Assembly (NCBI RefSeq): GCF_002245535.1 | Contig: NZ_NKCN01000002.1 | Coordinates: forward strand, 1 to 64,000 | Source of the DNA: Mycobacterium lehmannii | GTDB lineage: Bacteria; Actinomycetota; Actinomycetes; Mycobacteriales; Mycobacteriaceae | Reading direction: 5' to 3' | Length of the DNA stretch: 64,000 bases | Translations under genes and position numbers: made by a program | In this document: positions 28,456 through 36,015 of the stretch, in pieces | Layout of the letters: each line of letters opens with the position of its first letter | Numbering within the stretch: position 1 is the first letter of the stretch | The notes under the pieces: model-generated | Database searches by the model: none | Seen by the model: only the letters and a program-made list of their open reading frames with translations | Told to the model about the DNA's origin: nothing

Positions 28456-29793
28456 ATGGCTCGACTGTTCGGCACCGACGGAGTGCGCGGCGTCGCCAAC
28501 CAGGATCTGACCGCCGAACTGGCTCTGGCCCTCGGTTCGGCGGCGGCGCAACGGTTGGCCACCGCCGGTGGGCACGCCAGGCGGGTGGCCGTCGTCGGCC
28601 GCGACCCGCGGGCCAGCGGTGAAATGCTCGAGGCCGCCGTCATCGCGGGACTGACCAGCGAAGGCGTCGATGCGCTGCGCGTCGGGGTACTGCCGACCCC
28701 GGCTGTCGCATATCTGACCAGCGCTTACGACGCGGACTTCGGCGTCATGATCAGCGCTTCGCACAACCCGATGCCCGACAACGGCATCAAGATCTTCGGC
28801 CCCGGCGGCCACAAGCTGGACGACGCCACCGAGGACCGGATCGAGGAACTGGTGCACCAGGGGCCCGGAAACCGGCCCACTGGCGCCCGGATCGGTCGGG
28901 TGGTGGACGCCGCGGACGCCCTCGACCGGTATCTGCGGCATGTCAGCAAGGCCGTGACGACCAGGTTGGACCAGCTCACCGTCGTCGTCGACTGCGCTAA
29001 CGGTGCCGCCTGGGCAGCCGCGCCACAGGCCTACCGCGCCGCGGGCGCCAACGTCATCACGATCAATGCCGACCCCGACGGGCTGAACATCAACGAGCGC
29101 TGCGGCTCGACGCACATGGAGATCCTGCGATCCGCCGTGGTGTCGTATGGAGCCGACCTGGGCCTCGCGCACGACGGTGACGCTGACCGGTGCCTCGCCG
29201 TCGACGCGCATGGGCGCGTGATCGACGGCGACGCGATCATGGTCATCCTCGCCCTCGCCATGCAGGAGAGTGGGGAGCTGGCGTCGAACACCTTGGTGGC
29301 GACGGTGATGAGCAACCTCGGCCTGCACCTGGCGATGCGCACGGCCGGGGTCGAGGTACGCACGACGAGCGTGGGGGACCGTTATGTCCTCGAGGAACTG
29401 CGCGCCGGAGGATATTCGCTCGGCGGTGAACAGTCGGGCCACATCGTGATGCCGGCGTGGGGCACGACCGGCGACGGCATCGTCACCGGGTTGCGGTTGA
29501 TGTCGCGGATGGCGCAGACGCGCACCCCGCTCGCAGCGCTCGCCGAGCCGATGCGCACGCTGCCTCAGGTTCTGATCAACGTCGCGGTTGCGGACAAGGC
29601 GACCGTCGCCGACGCGCCGTCTGTCCGCACCGCCGTTGCCGAGGTGGAAGCCGAACTCGGCGACACTGGTCGAATCCTGCTGCGCCCGTCGGGAACCGAG
29701 CAAGTCGTGCGGGTGATGGTGGAAGCGGCCGACGAAGACACCGCGCGGCAGTTGGCCGTGCGGGTGGCCGAGCAGGTCAGCGCGCAACGCTGA
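28456..29793 (+). CDS. glmM: Phosphoglucosamine mutase
   Basis: A 445-residue enzyme converting glucosamine-6-phosphate to glucosamine-1-phosphate for UDP-GlcNAc synthesis. It starts [22 protein letters not shown]. The phosphoserine is Ser102 in [16 protein letters not shown]. The metal loop is DGDADRC, the sugar loop GEQSGHI and the phosphate loop [12 protein letters not shown] near the end. It works with glmS in this window (36016) and NagA (51908), which feeds the same intermediate. Four domains and length are normal. Confidence 0.96.
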   Translation: MARLFGTDGVRGVANQDLTAELALALGSAAAQRLATAGGHARRVAVVGRDPRASGEMLEAAVIAGLTSEGVDALRVGVLPTPAVAYLTSAYDADFGVMISASHNPMPDNGIKIFGPGGHKLDDATEDRIEELVHQGPGNRPTGARIGRVVDAADALDRYLRHVSKAVTTRLDQLTVVVDCANGAAWAAAPQAYRAAGANVITINADPDGLNINERCGSTHMEILRSAVVSYGADLGLAHDGDADRCLAVDAHGRVIDGDAIMVILALAMQESGELASNTLVATVMSNLGLHLAMRTAGVEVRTTSVGDRYVLEELRAGGYSLGGEQSGHIVMPAWGTTGDGIVTGLRLMSRMAQTRTPLAALAEPMRTLPQVLINVAVADKATVADAPSVRTAVAEVEAELGDTGRILLRPSGTEQVVRVMVEAADEDTARQLAVRVAEQVSAQR

Positions 29794-29833
29794 GGGTGGA
29801 ACCGGTCGCGGTCGCCGCGCGTCCAACCCATAC

Positions 29834-30139
29834 ATGGGAGGAACGGACGCGGCTCGCGTCGATACCACCACCTTATTGAGCGTCGCACGGCAGTACCAGG
29901 GCGCGGCCGACGCCCTCGACGCCGCCATGCGAACACATCTGAGTGGCCTGGTGTTCGACGGCGCGGGCGCAGGCCGATCGTATGCCGCGGGGGGCGACGC
30001 GGTGCGGTCGGCGGTCGACGACGTGGTGAATCAGTTGCGGCGATGGTCACGTGCCTCGGCCGAGATCGCCATCGCGCTTGGTACCTGCATCGACCGGTAC
30101 GCCGAAGCCGATGCGCGCGCTGCCGACCGGTTGGGCTGA
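29834..30139 (+). CDS. Small helical ESX-like protein (Rv3440c-like)
   Basis: A 101-residue protein predicted as two helices: DTTTLLSVARQYQGAADALDAAMRTH, a turn LSGLVFDGAGAGRSYA, then AVDDVVNQLRRWSRASAEIAIAL. The fold resembles WXG100 proteins, with the Trp of the turn missing. The position, one base before a longer WXG-like protein, matches Rv3440c-Rv3439c by gene order. An in-frame TTG at 29876 is another start. It is probably a type VII substrate partner or chaperone; this is inferred from shape and neighbourhood only. Confidence 0.65.
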   Translation: MGGTDAARVDTTTLLSVARQYQGAADALDAAMRTHLSGLVFDGAGAGRSYAAGGDAVRSAVDDVVNQLRRWSRASAEIAIALGTCIDRYAEADARAADRLG

Positions 30140-30140
30140 C

Positions 30141-31559
30141 ATGGGCGAAACCTTCGATGCTGCGGCACGATTGGCCGATGGCACCCCCGGCGTCGGCGAT
30201 GTCACGCAGTACGTCCTGGCATGCCAGAGCCTGGGCTACCGACATCCAGACCTGACGACGCATCCCGGGCAACTACACGATTGGTATGCCGCCGAGACCG
30301 GTATGGACCTGAATGCTCTCGAAACCGACTGTGCCGCATTGCAAGCCGCCGCGACGGCGGCCGAGGATGTGCTCGCACGCCAAGAAGCTCAGCTGGCCGC
30401 GCTGACGGACGCGTGGCAGGGTCTGGGCGCGAACGCCTCGCGAGAGTTCCTGCGCAGCCATGCCGAAGCGGCGACGGTCGCTGCGACGGCCGTCCGCACC
30501 GCGGCAGTCGCACTGGCCGATCTGCGTGAGCGGCTGTGGCGGGCGGTGGACGACAAAGTGTCGAAGGTGCTGGCCATCGGCGACGGCGTGCGCGCCAGAC
30601 GCGCGGACTGGTTGGCGGCAGCGCACAGCGTCACCACGGGGGTTGGCGATCGGGCGGTCGCCAGTGAGTTGGTCGACCAGGAGGTGAAGCCGTTCGTGGA
30701 CACGGTGATCGGCGGCGAGTGGCTCGAGGCAATGCGGGCGGCCACCGACGCGATCAATGCGGCTTACGAGGCCGTGGCGGCGGAACTCGCATCCGAGGCG
30801 GGCGCGACGTTCGAGATCCCCGGTGACCTCGGACCGGTGTGGACGCCGTCGACGGCGGGCGTCGGCGAGACCCCGGCGGCGGGTGTCGGCGAAACCGCCA
30901 CGCGAAGCGTCCCGGCAACCCCAGGGGCGGTCGTTGCGGCAAACCCGACTCCACCGGCTCCCGTCGTGCCGGCCGGATGGGGCGCATCCGTGGCGAGTCC
31001 ACCCCTTGCGCCGGCGCCACCCGCGCCGCCGCTGCCGATCGAACCTCCGGTCCCGCAGCCGGCGACCGCTTCGCCGATGCCCTCACTCGGCGGAGGGATG
31101 CCCGACTTCGGAGGCGGCCTAACGAGTTTCGGTCAGCAATTGGGAGACATGCTCGGCGGGTTGCTGGGCGACGGTGCGCTCGATGCCGCCGTCGACGACG
31201 GGGAGCCGGCGGGCCTGCCCGAAGAGGATCTCGGCGAAATCGACAACAGTGAAACGACAGAGACTGACGAGGCGTCAGAGGCGAGGGAGGCTGGCGAGGA
31301 CAGCGATGACGCCGCGGCCGTGCCCGGCGAAGTCACCGAACCCGCGGTCGCCGAGCCGATGTGTCAACCCGAGCCGCCACCGAATTCCGATACCGCACCT
31401 CCCGAGGAGCCGGCCGCGACGGTGCCTCCAGAACCGCCGACCGTGACTGAAGAACCGCCGGCGGTGACGCCCGAGCCGTTGGTGGCGCCGCCGAAGCCAC
31501 CGGACGCCGGCACCCCGTGCGAGATCGCCGCCGATGAACTACCGCAGGTCGGCGAATGA
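30141..31559 (+). CDS. Alanine/proline-rich protein with WXG100-like helical domain (Rv3439c-like)
   Basis: A 472-residue protein. Residues 1-230 are helical and contain AWQGLGANASREFL, a WxG-like turn between long amphipathic helices. Residues 235-472 are low-complexity Pro, Ala, Glu and Gly, with LPEEDLGEIDNSETTETDE and two isolated cysteines near the end. No signal peptide or membrane helix is visible. The gene follows its small partner with one intervening base. The two-gene set resembles an EsxA/B-like pair in which one partner has a long disordered extension, suggesting ESX export. Confidence 0.65.
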   Translation: MGETFDAAARLADGTPGVGDVTQYVLACQSLGYRHPDLTTHPGQLHDWYAAETGMDLNALETDCAALQAAATAAEDVLARQEAQLAALTDAWQGLGANASREFLRSHAEAATVAATAVRTAAVALADLRERLWRAVDDKVSKVLAIGDGVRARRADWLAAAHSVTTGVGDRAVASELVDQEVKPFVDTVIGGEWLEAMRAATDAINAAYEAVAAELASEAGATFEIPGDLGPVWTPSTAGVGETPAAGVGETATRSVPATPGAVVAANPTPPAPVVPAGWGASVASPPLAPAPPAPPLPIEPPVPQPATASPMPSLGGGMPDFGGGLTSFGQQLGDMLGGLLGDGALDAAVDDGEPAGLPEEDLGEIDNSETTETDEASEAREAGEDSDDAAAVPGEVTEPAVAEPMCQPEPPPNSDTAPPEEPAATVPPEPPTVTEEPPAVTPEPLVAPPKPPDAGTPCEIAADELPQVGE

Positions 31560-31566
31560 GCGACGG

Positions 31567-31776
31567 TTACGAACCGTAACCGAGGTCGGGGCCGTTGACC
31601 AGCAGCCGGACGCACTCGGCGGCGATCAATCGACTCCGGTGGTTCGTACCGCAGTGGTCGCACCAGAAATGGACGGCCCCGCTGTCGATCTCGTGACGCA
31701 CGTCGCCCCTGGGCGTCATGGAGGTGCGCACACAGCGCTCGGACGTGATGGACGGTGGGTAGGTGATGGTTCCCAT
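31567..31776 (-). CDS. Small CxxC protein of unknown function
   Basis: A 69-residue protein starting MGTITYPPSITSERCVRT, with FWCDHCGTNHRSRLIAAECVRLL in the C-terminal half. The CxxC and the later Cys/His could bind zinc. A strong AAGGGGG Shine-Dalgarno seven bases before the ATG supports translation. It converges on the long ESX-like gene with a 7-bp gap. I do not recognise the family. Confidence 0.55.
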   Translation of the reverse strand: MGTITYPPSITSERCVRTSMTPRGDVRHEIDSGAVHFWCDHCGTNHRSRLIAAECVRLLVNGPDLGYGS

Positions 31777-31973
31777 TGCCGCACCCCCTTCAGGAGTGAA
31801 ACCCGGATACCCAAGACTGCATGACGATCACCACATTTGTGGTCACGGTTGGGTAACCAAATTGATGACAATCCGGCGTTGCCGCAACGGAGAGGCGGTC
31901 CAGCTACTACTGAAAGTTTGCTGGGCTGAGCAACTTTCGGCGCTGCAGACGAGTGCGCTGTAGCGTCCCTCTG

Positions 31974-32540
31974 GTGAAGTTGCGGCCGCGGGAGCTTTTG
32001 TTCTTCCTCATCCTGGGCGCGGGGGCGTCGCTCGTCGGCGACCACAGCCATGTCGTCACCGGCACCACCGAGTACTTCACCGATGCGGTGCCGTTCGTGT
32101 TCAGCAGCCCGATCTGGTTCCCGGTGCTCGTCGCGCTGGCAACGGTGTCACTGGCCGAACTTCGGCTGCGCCTACCGTCGCCGCGCGCCGACGTCACGGC
32201 GCGTCAAGGTCTCGCTGGTGTGGCCGCGGTGCTGGGCATCTACGTCACGACCGCACTGATCCACACCGCGCCCGTCGTTCCCGCGACCGCACTGATCGTC
32301 ACGCTCGCGACCATCACCTGGTGTGCGCTGGGCGACGGTCCGTCGATCGTCGGCGGCTTACTGGCCGCGGTCATCGGCCCCGTGGTCGAGATCGTGATCG
32401 CCAAAGCGGGCCTGTTCGCGTATCACGACGCCTGTGACGGTCTGTTCGGCGTCGCGCCGTGGCTGGTGCCGCTGTACTTCGCGTTCGGTGTGGTGGTCTC
32501 GTTACTGGCCGAGATCGCGGCCAGGAACTCGCCGCGCTAG
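31974..32540 (+). CDS. Polytopic membrane protein, candidate Insig homologue
   Basis: About 188 residues from a GTG at 31974 (or 195 from a GTG at 31953) with about six hydrophobic helices. Landmarks are LILGAGASLVGDHSHVVTG near the N terminus, two central helices (VAAVLGIYVTTALIH, ALIVTLATITWCALG) and the end VEIVIAKAGLFAY, then APWLVPLYFAFGVVVSLLAEIA. The final helix with PWLxPxYFAFG recalls the WLPCIFFAGG helix of eukaryotic Insig proteins, and a mycobacterial Insig homologue has been described structurally. The assignment is by motif memory. Its stop shares CTAG with the convergent helicase stop. Confidence 0.6.
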   Translation: MKLRPRELLFFLILGAGASLVGDHSHVVTGTTEYFTDAVPFVFSSPIWFPVLVALATVSLAELRLRLPSPRADVTARQGLAGVAAVLGIYVTTALIHTAPVVPATALIVTLATITWCALGDGPSIVGGLLAAVIGPVVEIVIAKAGLFAYHDACDGLFGVAPWLVPLYFAFGVVVSLLAEIAARNSPR

Positions 32541-33853
32541 GCGCGTGCCGGACGCCGCGACCGCGTCGGGCGCCGACGCCGTTGCTGGTGGCCCCTGGCC
32601 GACGACGGCTGGTGCGGCCGCGTGGGTTCGGGCCTGCTGGCCACGATCGGATCACCGAATGTCCGCTCGCCCGGGGCGATTTCGCTCAGGACCGGATGCG
32701 ACGAGCCGCTGAAGCGGGTGATCGTCGGCTTCACGCCGGCCTTGCGGGTCAGCTGTCGCACGTCGGACACCTGTTCGTCGAGCATCAACGTCACCACGGT
32801 GCCGTCGGCCCCCGCGCGCGCCGTGCGGCCCGACCGGTGCAGGTACGCCTTGTGTTCGACGGGCGGGTCGGCGTGCACGACAAGGCTCACGTCGTCGACG
32901 TGGATCCCGCGCGCGGCGATGTCGGTAGCGACCATCACGGTTGCCGAGCCGTCGGAGAATGCGGCGAGATTGCGGGTGCGCGCGTTCTGGGACAGGTTGC
33001 CGTGTAATTCCACTGCCGACACACCGCGCGAGTTCAGCTGTCGGGCAAGGTTCTTCGCGCCGTGCTTGGTGCGCGCGAACACGATGGTCCGGCCGGGCGA
33101 TGCGGCCAGGTCGGCCAACACACCGAGGCGGGCGGCCTTGTCGACGTGCAGCACATGGTGTTCCATCGCGGTCACCGGCGATTGCTCCGAATCGACACTG
33201 TGCACAACGGGATCGGTCAGGTACCGCTTCACCAGCACATCGACGCCGCCGTCGAGGGTGGCCGAGAACAGCATGCGCTGCCCGTTGCGAGGAGTCTTGT
33301 CCAGCAGGCGTTTCACCGGGGGAAGGAAGCCGAGGTCGGCCATGTGGTCGGCCTCGTCCAGCACGGTGATCTCGACGCCCGACAGGTCGGCATGGCGCGA
33401 TTTGACGTGATCTTCGAGCCTGCCCGGGCAGGCGATGACAATGTCGACGCCTTGACGCAGCGCCTGGATCTGCGGGTTGGGACCCACACCACCGATGATC
33501 GTCACCGAGCGCATGTTGGTGGCCGCCGCCAACGGTGCCAGCGACGCGCTGATCTGGGCAGCCAGCTCGCGCGTCGGCGCGAGGATGAGGGCACGCGGGC
33601 GGCCGGGCACGCGTTTGGCCGGGCTCGCAGTGAGTCTGGTCACCACAGGCAGCAGGAAGGCGTAGGTCTTCCCGGATCCGGTGCGGCCGCGGCCGAGGAC
33701 ATCGCGACCGGCCAGTGAGTCGGGCAGCGTCGCCGCCTGGATCGGGAAGGGTGACTCGACGCCGTCGGCGGCGAGAGTGTCGACGACGGCCTTCGGCAGG
33801 CCGAGGTCGGCGAAAGTGGGCACGGTTGTGCCACTGGGGATTTGCACAGACAA
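32537..33853 (-). CDS. DEAD-box RNA helicase, RhlE-like
   Basis: A 438-residue ATP-dependent RNA helicase with the full motif set: Q motif PFPIQAATLPDSLAGRD, I GRTGSGKT, Ia PTRELA, GG, Ib, II DEADHMADLGF, III SAT, IV-V VATDIAARGIHVDDV and VI HRSGRTARAG. The last 40 residues are basic and Arg/Pro-rich (HQQRRRRPTRSRRPARA), probably adding RNA affinity. It likely acts in ribosome assembly or mRNA decay, as RhlE proteins do. A 171-bp leader region upstream includes an ATCGCC/GGCGAT hairpin near 33939-33953; no other signal was seen. Confidence 0.92.
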   Translation of the reverse strand: MSVQIPSGTTVPTFADLGLPKAVVDTLAADGVESPFPIQAATLPDSLAGRDVLGRGRTGSGKTYAFLLPVVTRLTASPAKRVPGRPRALILAPTRELAAQISASLAPLAAATNMRSVTIIGGVGPNPQIQALRQGVDIVIACPGRLEDHVKSRHADLSGVEITVLDEADHMADLGFLPPVKRLLDKTPRNGQRMLFSATLDGGVDVLVKRYLTDPVVHSVDSEQSPVTAMEHHVLHVDKAARLGVLADLAASPGRTIVFARTKHGAKNLARQLNSRGVSAVELHGNLSQNARTRNLAAFSDGSATVMVATDIAARGIHVDDVSLVVHADPPVEHKAYLHRSGRTARAGADGTVVTLMLDEQVSDVRQLTRKAGVKPTITRFSGSSHPVLSEIAPGERTFGDPIVASRPEPTRPHQPSSARGHQQRRRRPTRSRRPARA

Positions 33854-34024
33854 GTGGAAACTCCGAAAGTTCAGTGTGGTCGTCCTGCCCGGCGCGGATG
33901 ATCCGCGGCGCTCGGTGTGACGATCGAACGGGGTCGATTATCGCCTTCGGCGATGCGGCAAAAGGCAGAACAGAAGATGCCGCTGTGCCCACTGTACAGG
34001 GGCAGCGGCGATCGGCGTAATCGG

Positions 34025-35080
34025 CTAAGGCAGCAAGCCGTGCAGTTCCTCGACGAATCCGACGATTTCACTGCCGTCGACGGAAAGCGGCTGCAGCAGA
34101 AGCGTCGTCGCACCGGCTTCGGCGAATGCGGCCAGTCGCTCCTTGACGTACCCACGAGGTCCGACCAGTGACACGCTGCGCACCAGTTCGTCCGGCACCG
34201 CCGCGATCGCCTCGGTCTTCTTGCCCGCAAGGTAGAGGTCCTGGATGGTGTTGGCGACCTCGCCGTACCCGTAGCGGGTGGCCAGGTTGTGGTAGAAGTT
34301 GCGGCCGCGCGCGCCCATACCGCCGAGGTACAACGCCAACTGCGGCTTCACCCAGGACAGCCGGTCATCGACGTCCTCGCCGATGGCCAGGGGAGCGCTG
34401 ACCATGACGTCGAGTGGGCCCAACGAGGGGTCACGTTTGGCGAACCCGGCGCGCAGCGCCTCACCCCACACGGCGTCGGCCTGCTCAGGGTAGAAGAACA
34501 CCGGCTGCCACCCCTCGGCGATCTCCGCGGTGAGTTCGACGTTCTTCGGCCCCAGCGCGGCGATCGTGATCGGAATACGTTCGCGCACAGGGTGATTGAT
34601 CAACTGCAACGGCTTGCCCAGCCCCGTGCCCCGTGCTCCGGGTCCCTCGCTGGGCAGCGGAATCTGATAGTGCTTTCCGTCGAACTGCACGCGTTCGCGG
34701 CGCCATACCTGCCTGCAGATCTCCACCACTTCTCGCGTGCGTCCCAGCGGCGCGTCGAACGGCACGCCATGGAAGCCCTCCATCACCTGTGGGCCGGACG
34801 TACCGATGCCGAGCCGGAAACGGCCGCCGGAGACATAGTCGAGACCCGCGGCCGTCATCCCCAACAACGTCGGCGTGCGGATGTAGATCGGCACCACGCC
34901 TGTCCCGAGTTCCATGCGCGTCGTCCTGGCCGCCAGGAAACCGAGCTGGCTGATCGCGTCGTAGGAGTACGCCTCGGCCACCAAGGCGAGATCGACGCCG
35001 ACCTTCTCGAGCTCGACGACCTGATCGACGGCCTGGAGAAACCCGTCGGTGTAGTTGAGGAAGATCCCGGTGCGCATCAT
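34025..35080 (-). CDS. LLM class F420-dependent oxidoreductase (TIGR03559-like)
   Basis: About 351 residues from the ATG at 35080 (MMRTGIFLNYTDGF); an in-frame ATG at 35092 adds four. The luciferase-like barrel shows VAEAYSYDAISQLGFLAART, GTGVVPIYIRTPTLLGMTAA, FRLGIGTSGPQVMEGFHG and ALGPKNVELTAEIAEGW. It is not closely related to the pair at 109-1819. F420 as cofactor is a family inference; substrates are unknown. A perfect 12-bp palindrome immediately upstream (35093-35104) suggests control by a TetR-type repressor. A hydrolase ends 23 bases before it on the same strand. Confidence 0.85.
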   Translation of the reverse strand: MMRTGIFLNYTDGFLQAVDQVVELEKVGVDLALVAEAYSYDAISQLGFLAARTTRMELGTGVVPIYIRTPTLLGMTAAGLDYVSGGRFRLGIGTSGPQVMEGFHGVPFDAPLGRTREVVEICRQVWRRERVQFDGKHYQIPLPSEGPGARGTGLGKPLQLINHPVRERIPITIAALGPKNVELTAEIAEGWQPVFFYPEQADAVWGEALRAGFAKRDPSLGPLDVMVSAPLAIGEDVDDRLSWVKPQLALYLGGMGARGRNFYHNLATRYGYGEVANTIQDLYLAGKKTEAIAAVPDELVRSVSLVGPRGYVKERLAAFAEAGATTLLLQPLSVDGSEIVGFVEELHGLLP

Positions 35081-35092
35081 CGAGTTATACAC

Positions 35093-35104
35093 CCAACCGG
35101 TTGG
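35093..35104. promoter_or_regulatory. Palindromic operator candidate CCAACCGGTTGG
   Basis: A perfect 12-base palindrome within ACCCAACCGGTTGGTTGGT, lying 12 bases upstream of the LLM start at 35080 and 10 bases past the end of the hydrolase gene. It carries an AAC-CG-GTT core like sites of TetR-family regulators, although the flanks do not match the KstR consensus that I know. Confidence 0.45.
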
Positions 35105-35114
35105 TTGGTCACCC

Positions 35115-35960
35115 TCAGGGCTTCAGCAGCGCGACGACCTTGTTCTCCAGGTCCACCGGGTCTTCGGCGAACGGGTCGACGTTCGGGGCCTTCGGCAGGG
35201 CGATGTCGGGATCGGCGAAGTCGCGGTAGGTCTTGTCGCCGGTCAGGGTGTGCAGCAGGTAGCCGGTGATCAGCGCCCGCACCACCTTCTGGGTGCTGCG
35301 GTCGGCTCCTGGCAGGCCGACGGCGCGGGCCAGCCGACGGCCCTCGATCAGCCCGCCCGGCTTGGCCCCGTTGACCGTGCGCAGCGTGGCTTTGTTCCAC
35401 GTCCGGGCCAGCTCGACCGCATTGGAGCGCAGCGTCATCGGGTCACCCGGACCACTGAGCACCAGGCCGGGTACCTCCAGCGCCGCCGCGGGCTCCTCGG
35501 CGGGTGGCGAGGTGACTGTGGGGAAAATCGCAACGACGGCTTTCGGCTTGACCGGCATCCCCGCCGCGGTGAACACGGCTGCGGACCCGCCGAACCCGTG
35601 CCCGACCACGCCGAGCTTGTTGGGATGCACGCTGATCTCTCCCGCTCCCAGCCGGACCCCGGTGATGATGTCGAGCGTCGTGCCCAGGTCATAGGCGAAG
35701 TTCAGCGCCGACGGCGCCAAACCCGTCTCGGTCGCCGGCGCCGCCGCGACGATGCCCCAGGACGCCAGATGCTCCAGCGTGCCGGAATAGCGGTCGGCTG
35801 TGGCGAGCCAATCGTGGCCGAACGCCACGCCGGGCAGGCTGAAACCGGAATCGGGGGTGAACACGACACCGGGAAGCCCGGCGAAGGCCAGGTCACCTCG
35901 CAGAACGCGGTGCGGACCGCGGCGGGTCAGGGCCTTGAAGAGCTTCTTCGTACTGGCCAC
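35115..35960 (-). CDS. Alpha/beta hydrolase, dienelactone hydrolase-like
   Basis: A 281-residue protein with no signal peptide. Features: PGVAFGHDWLATADRYSGTLEHLASWGIVAAAP, the nucleophile elbow GVVGHGFGGSAAVFTA (note GHGFG, with Gly in the usual Ser place), and an acid-region strand GLVLSGPGDPMTL. The elbow reading G-H-G-F-G would lack the catalytic Ser, so the protein may be a non-catalytic or altered member. It precedes the LLM gene on the same strand by 23 bp and is divergent from glmS (55 bp). Confidence 0.75.
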   Translation of the reverse strand: MASTKKLFKALTRRGPHRVLRGDLAFAGLPGVVFTPDSGFSLPGVAFGHDWLATADRYSGTLEHLASWGIVAAAPATETGLAPSALNFAYDLGTTLDIITGVRLGAGEISVHPNKLGVVGHGFGGSAAVFTAAGMPVKPKAVVAIFPTVTSPPAEEPAAALEVPGLVLSGPGDPMTLRSNAVELARTWNKATLRTVNGAKPGGLIEGRRLARAVGLPGADRSTQKVVRALITGYLLHTLTGDKTYRDFADPDIALPKAPNVDPFAEDPVDLENKVVALLKP

Positions 35961-36015
35961 CAGACGACCGTAGCCGACGGGGTTGTGAGCTGCTCTTGCA
36001 CTACCCTGAATGGCT

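Noticed and set aside
35961..36015. A glmS ribozyme upstream of glmS.
   Set aside because: The gap is only 55 bp and shows no ribozyme core. Mycobacteria are not known to use it.
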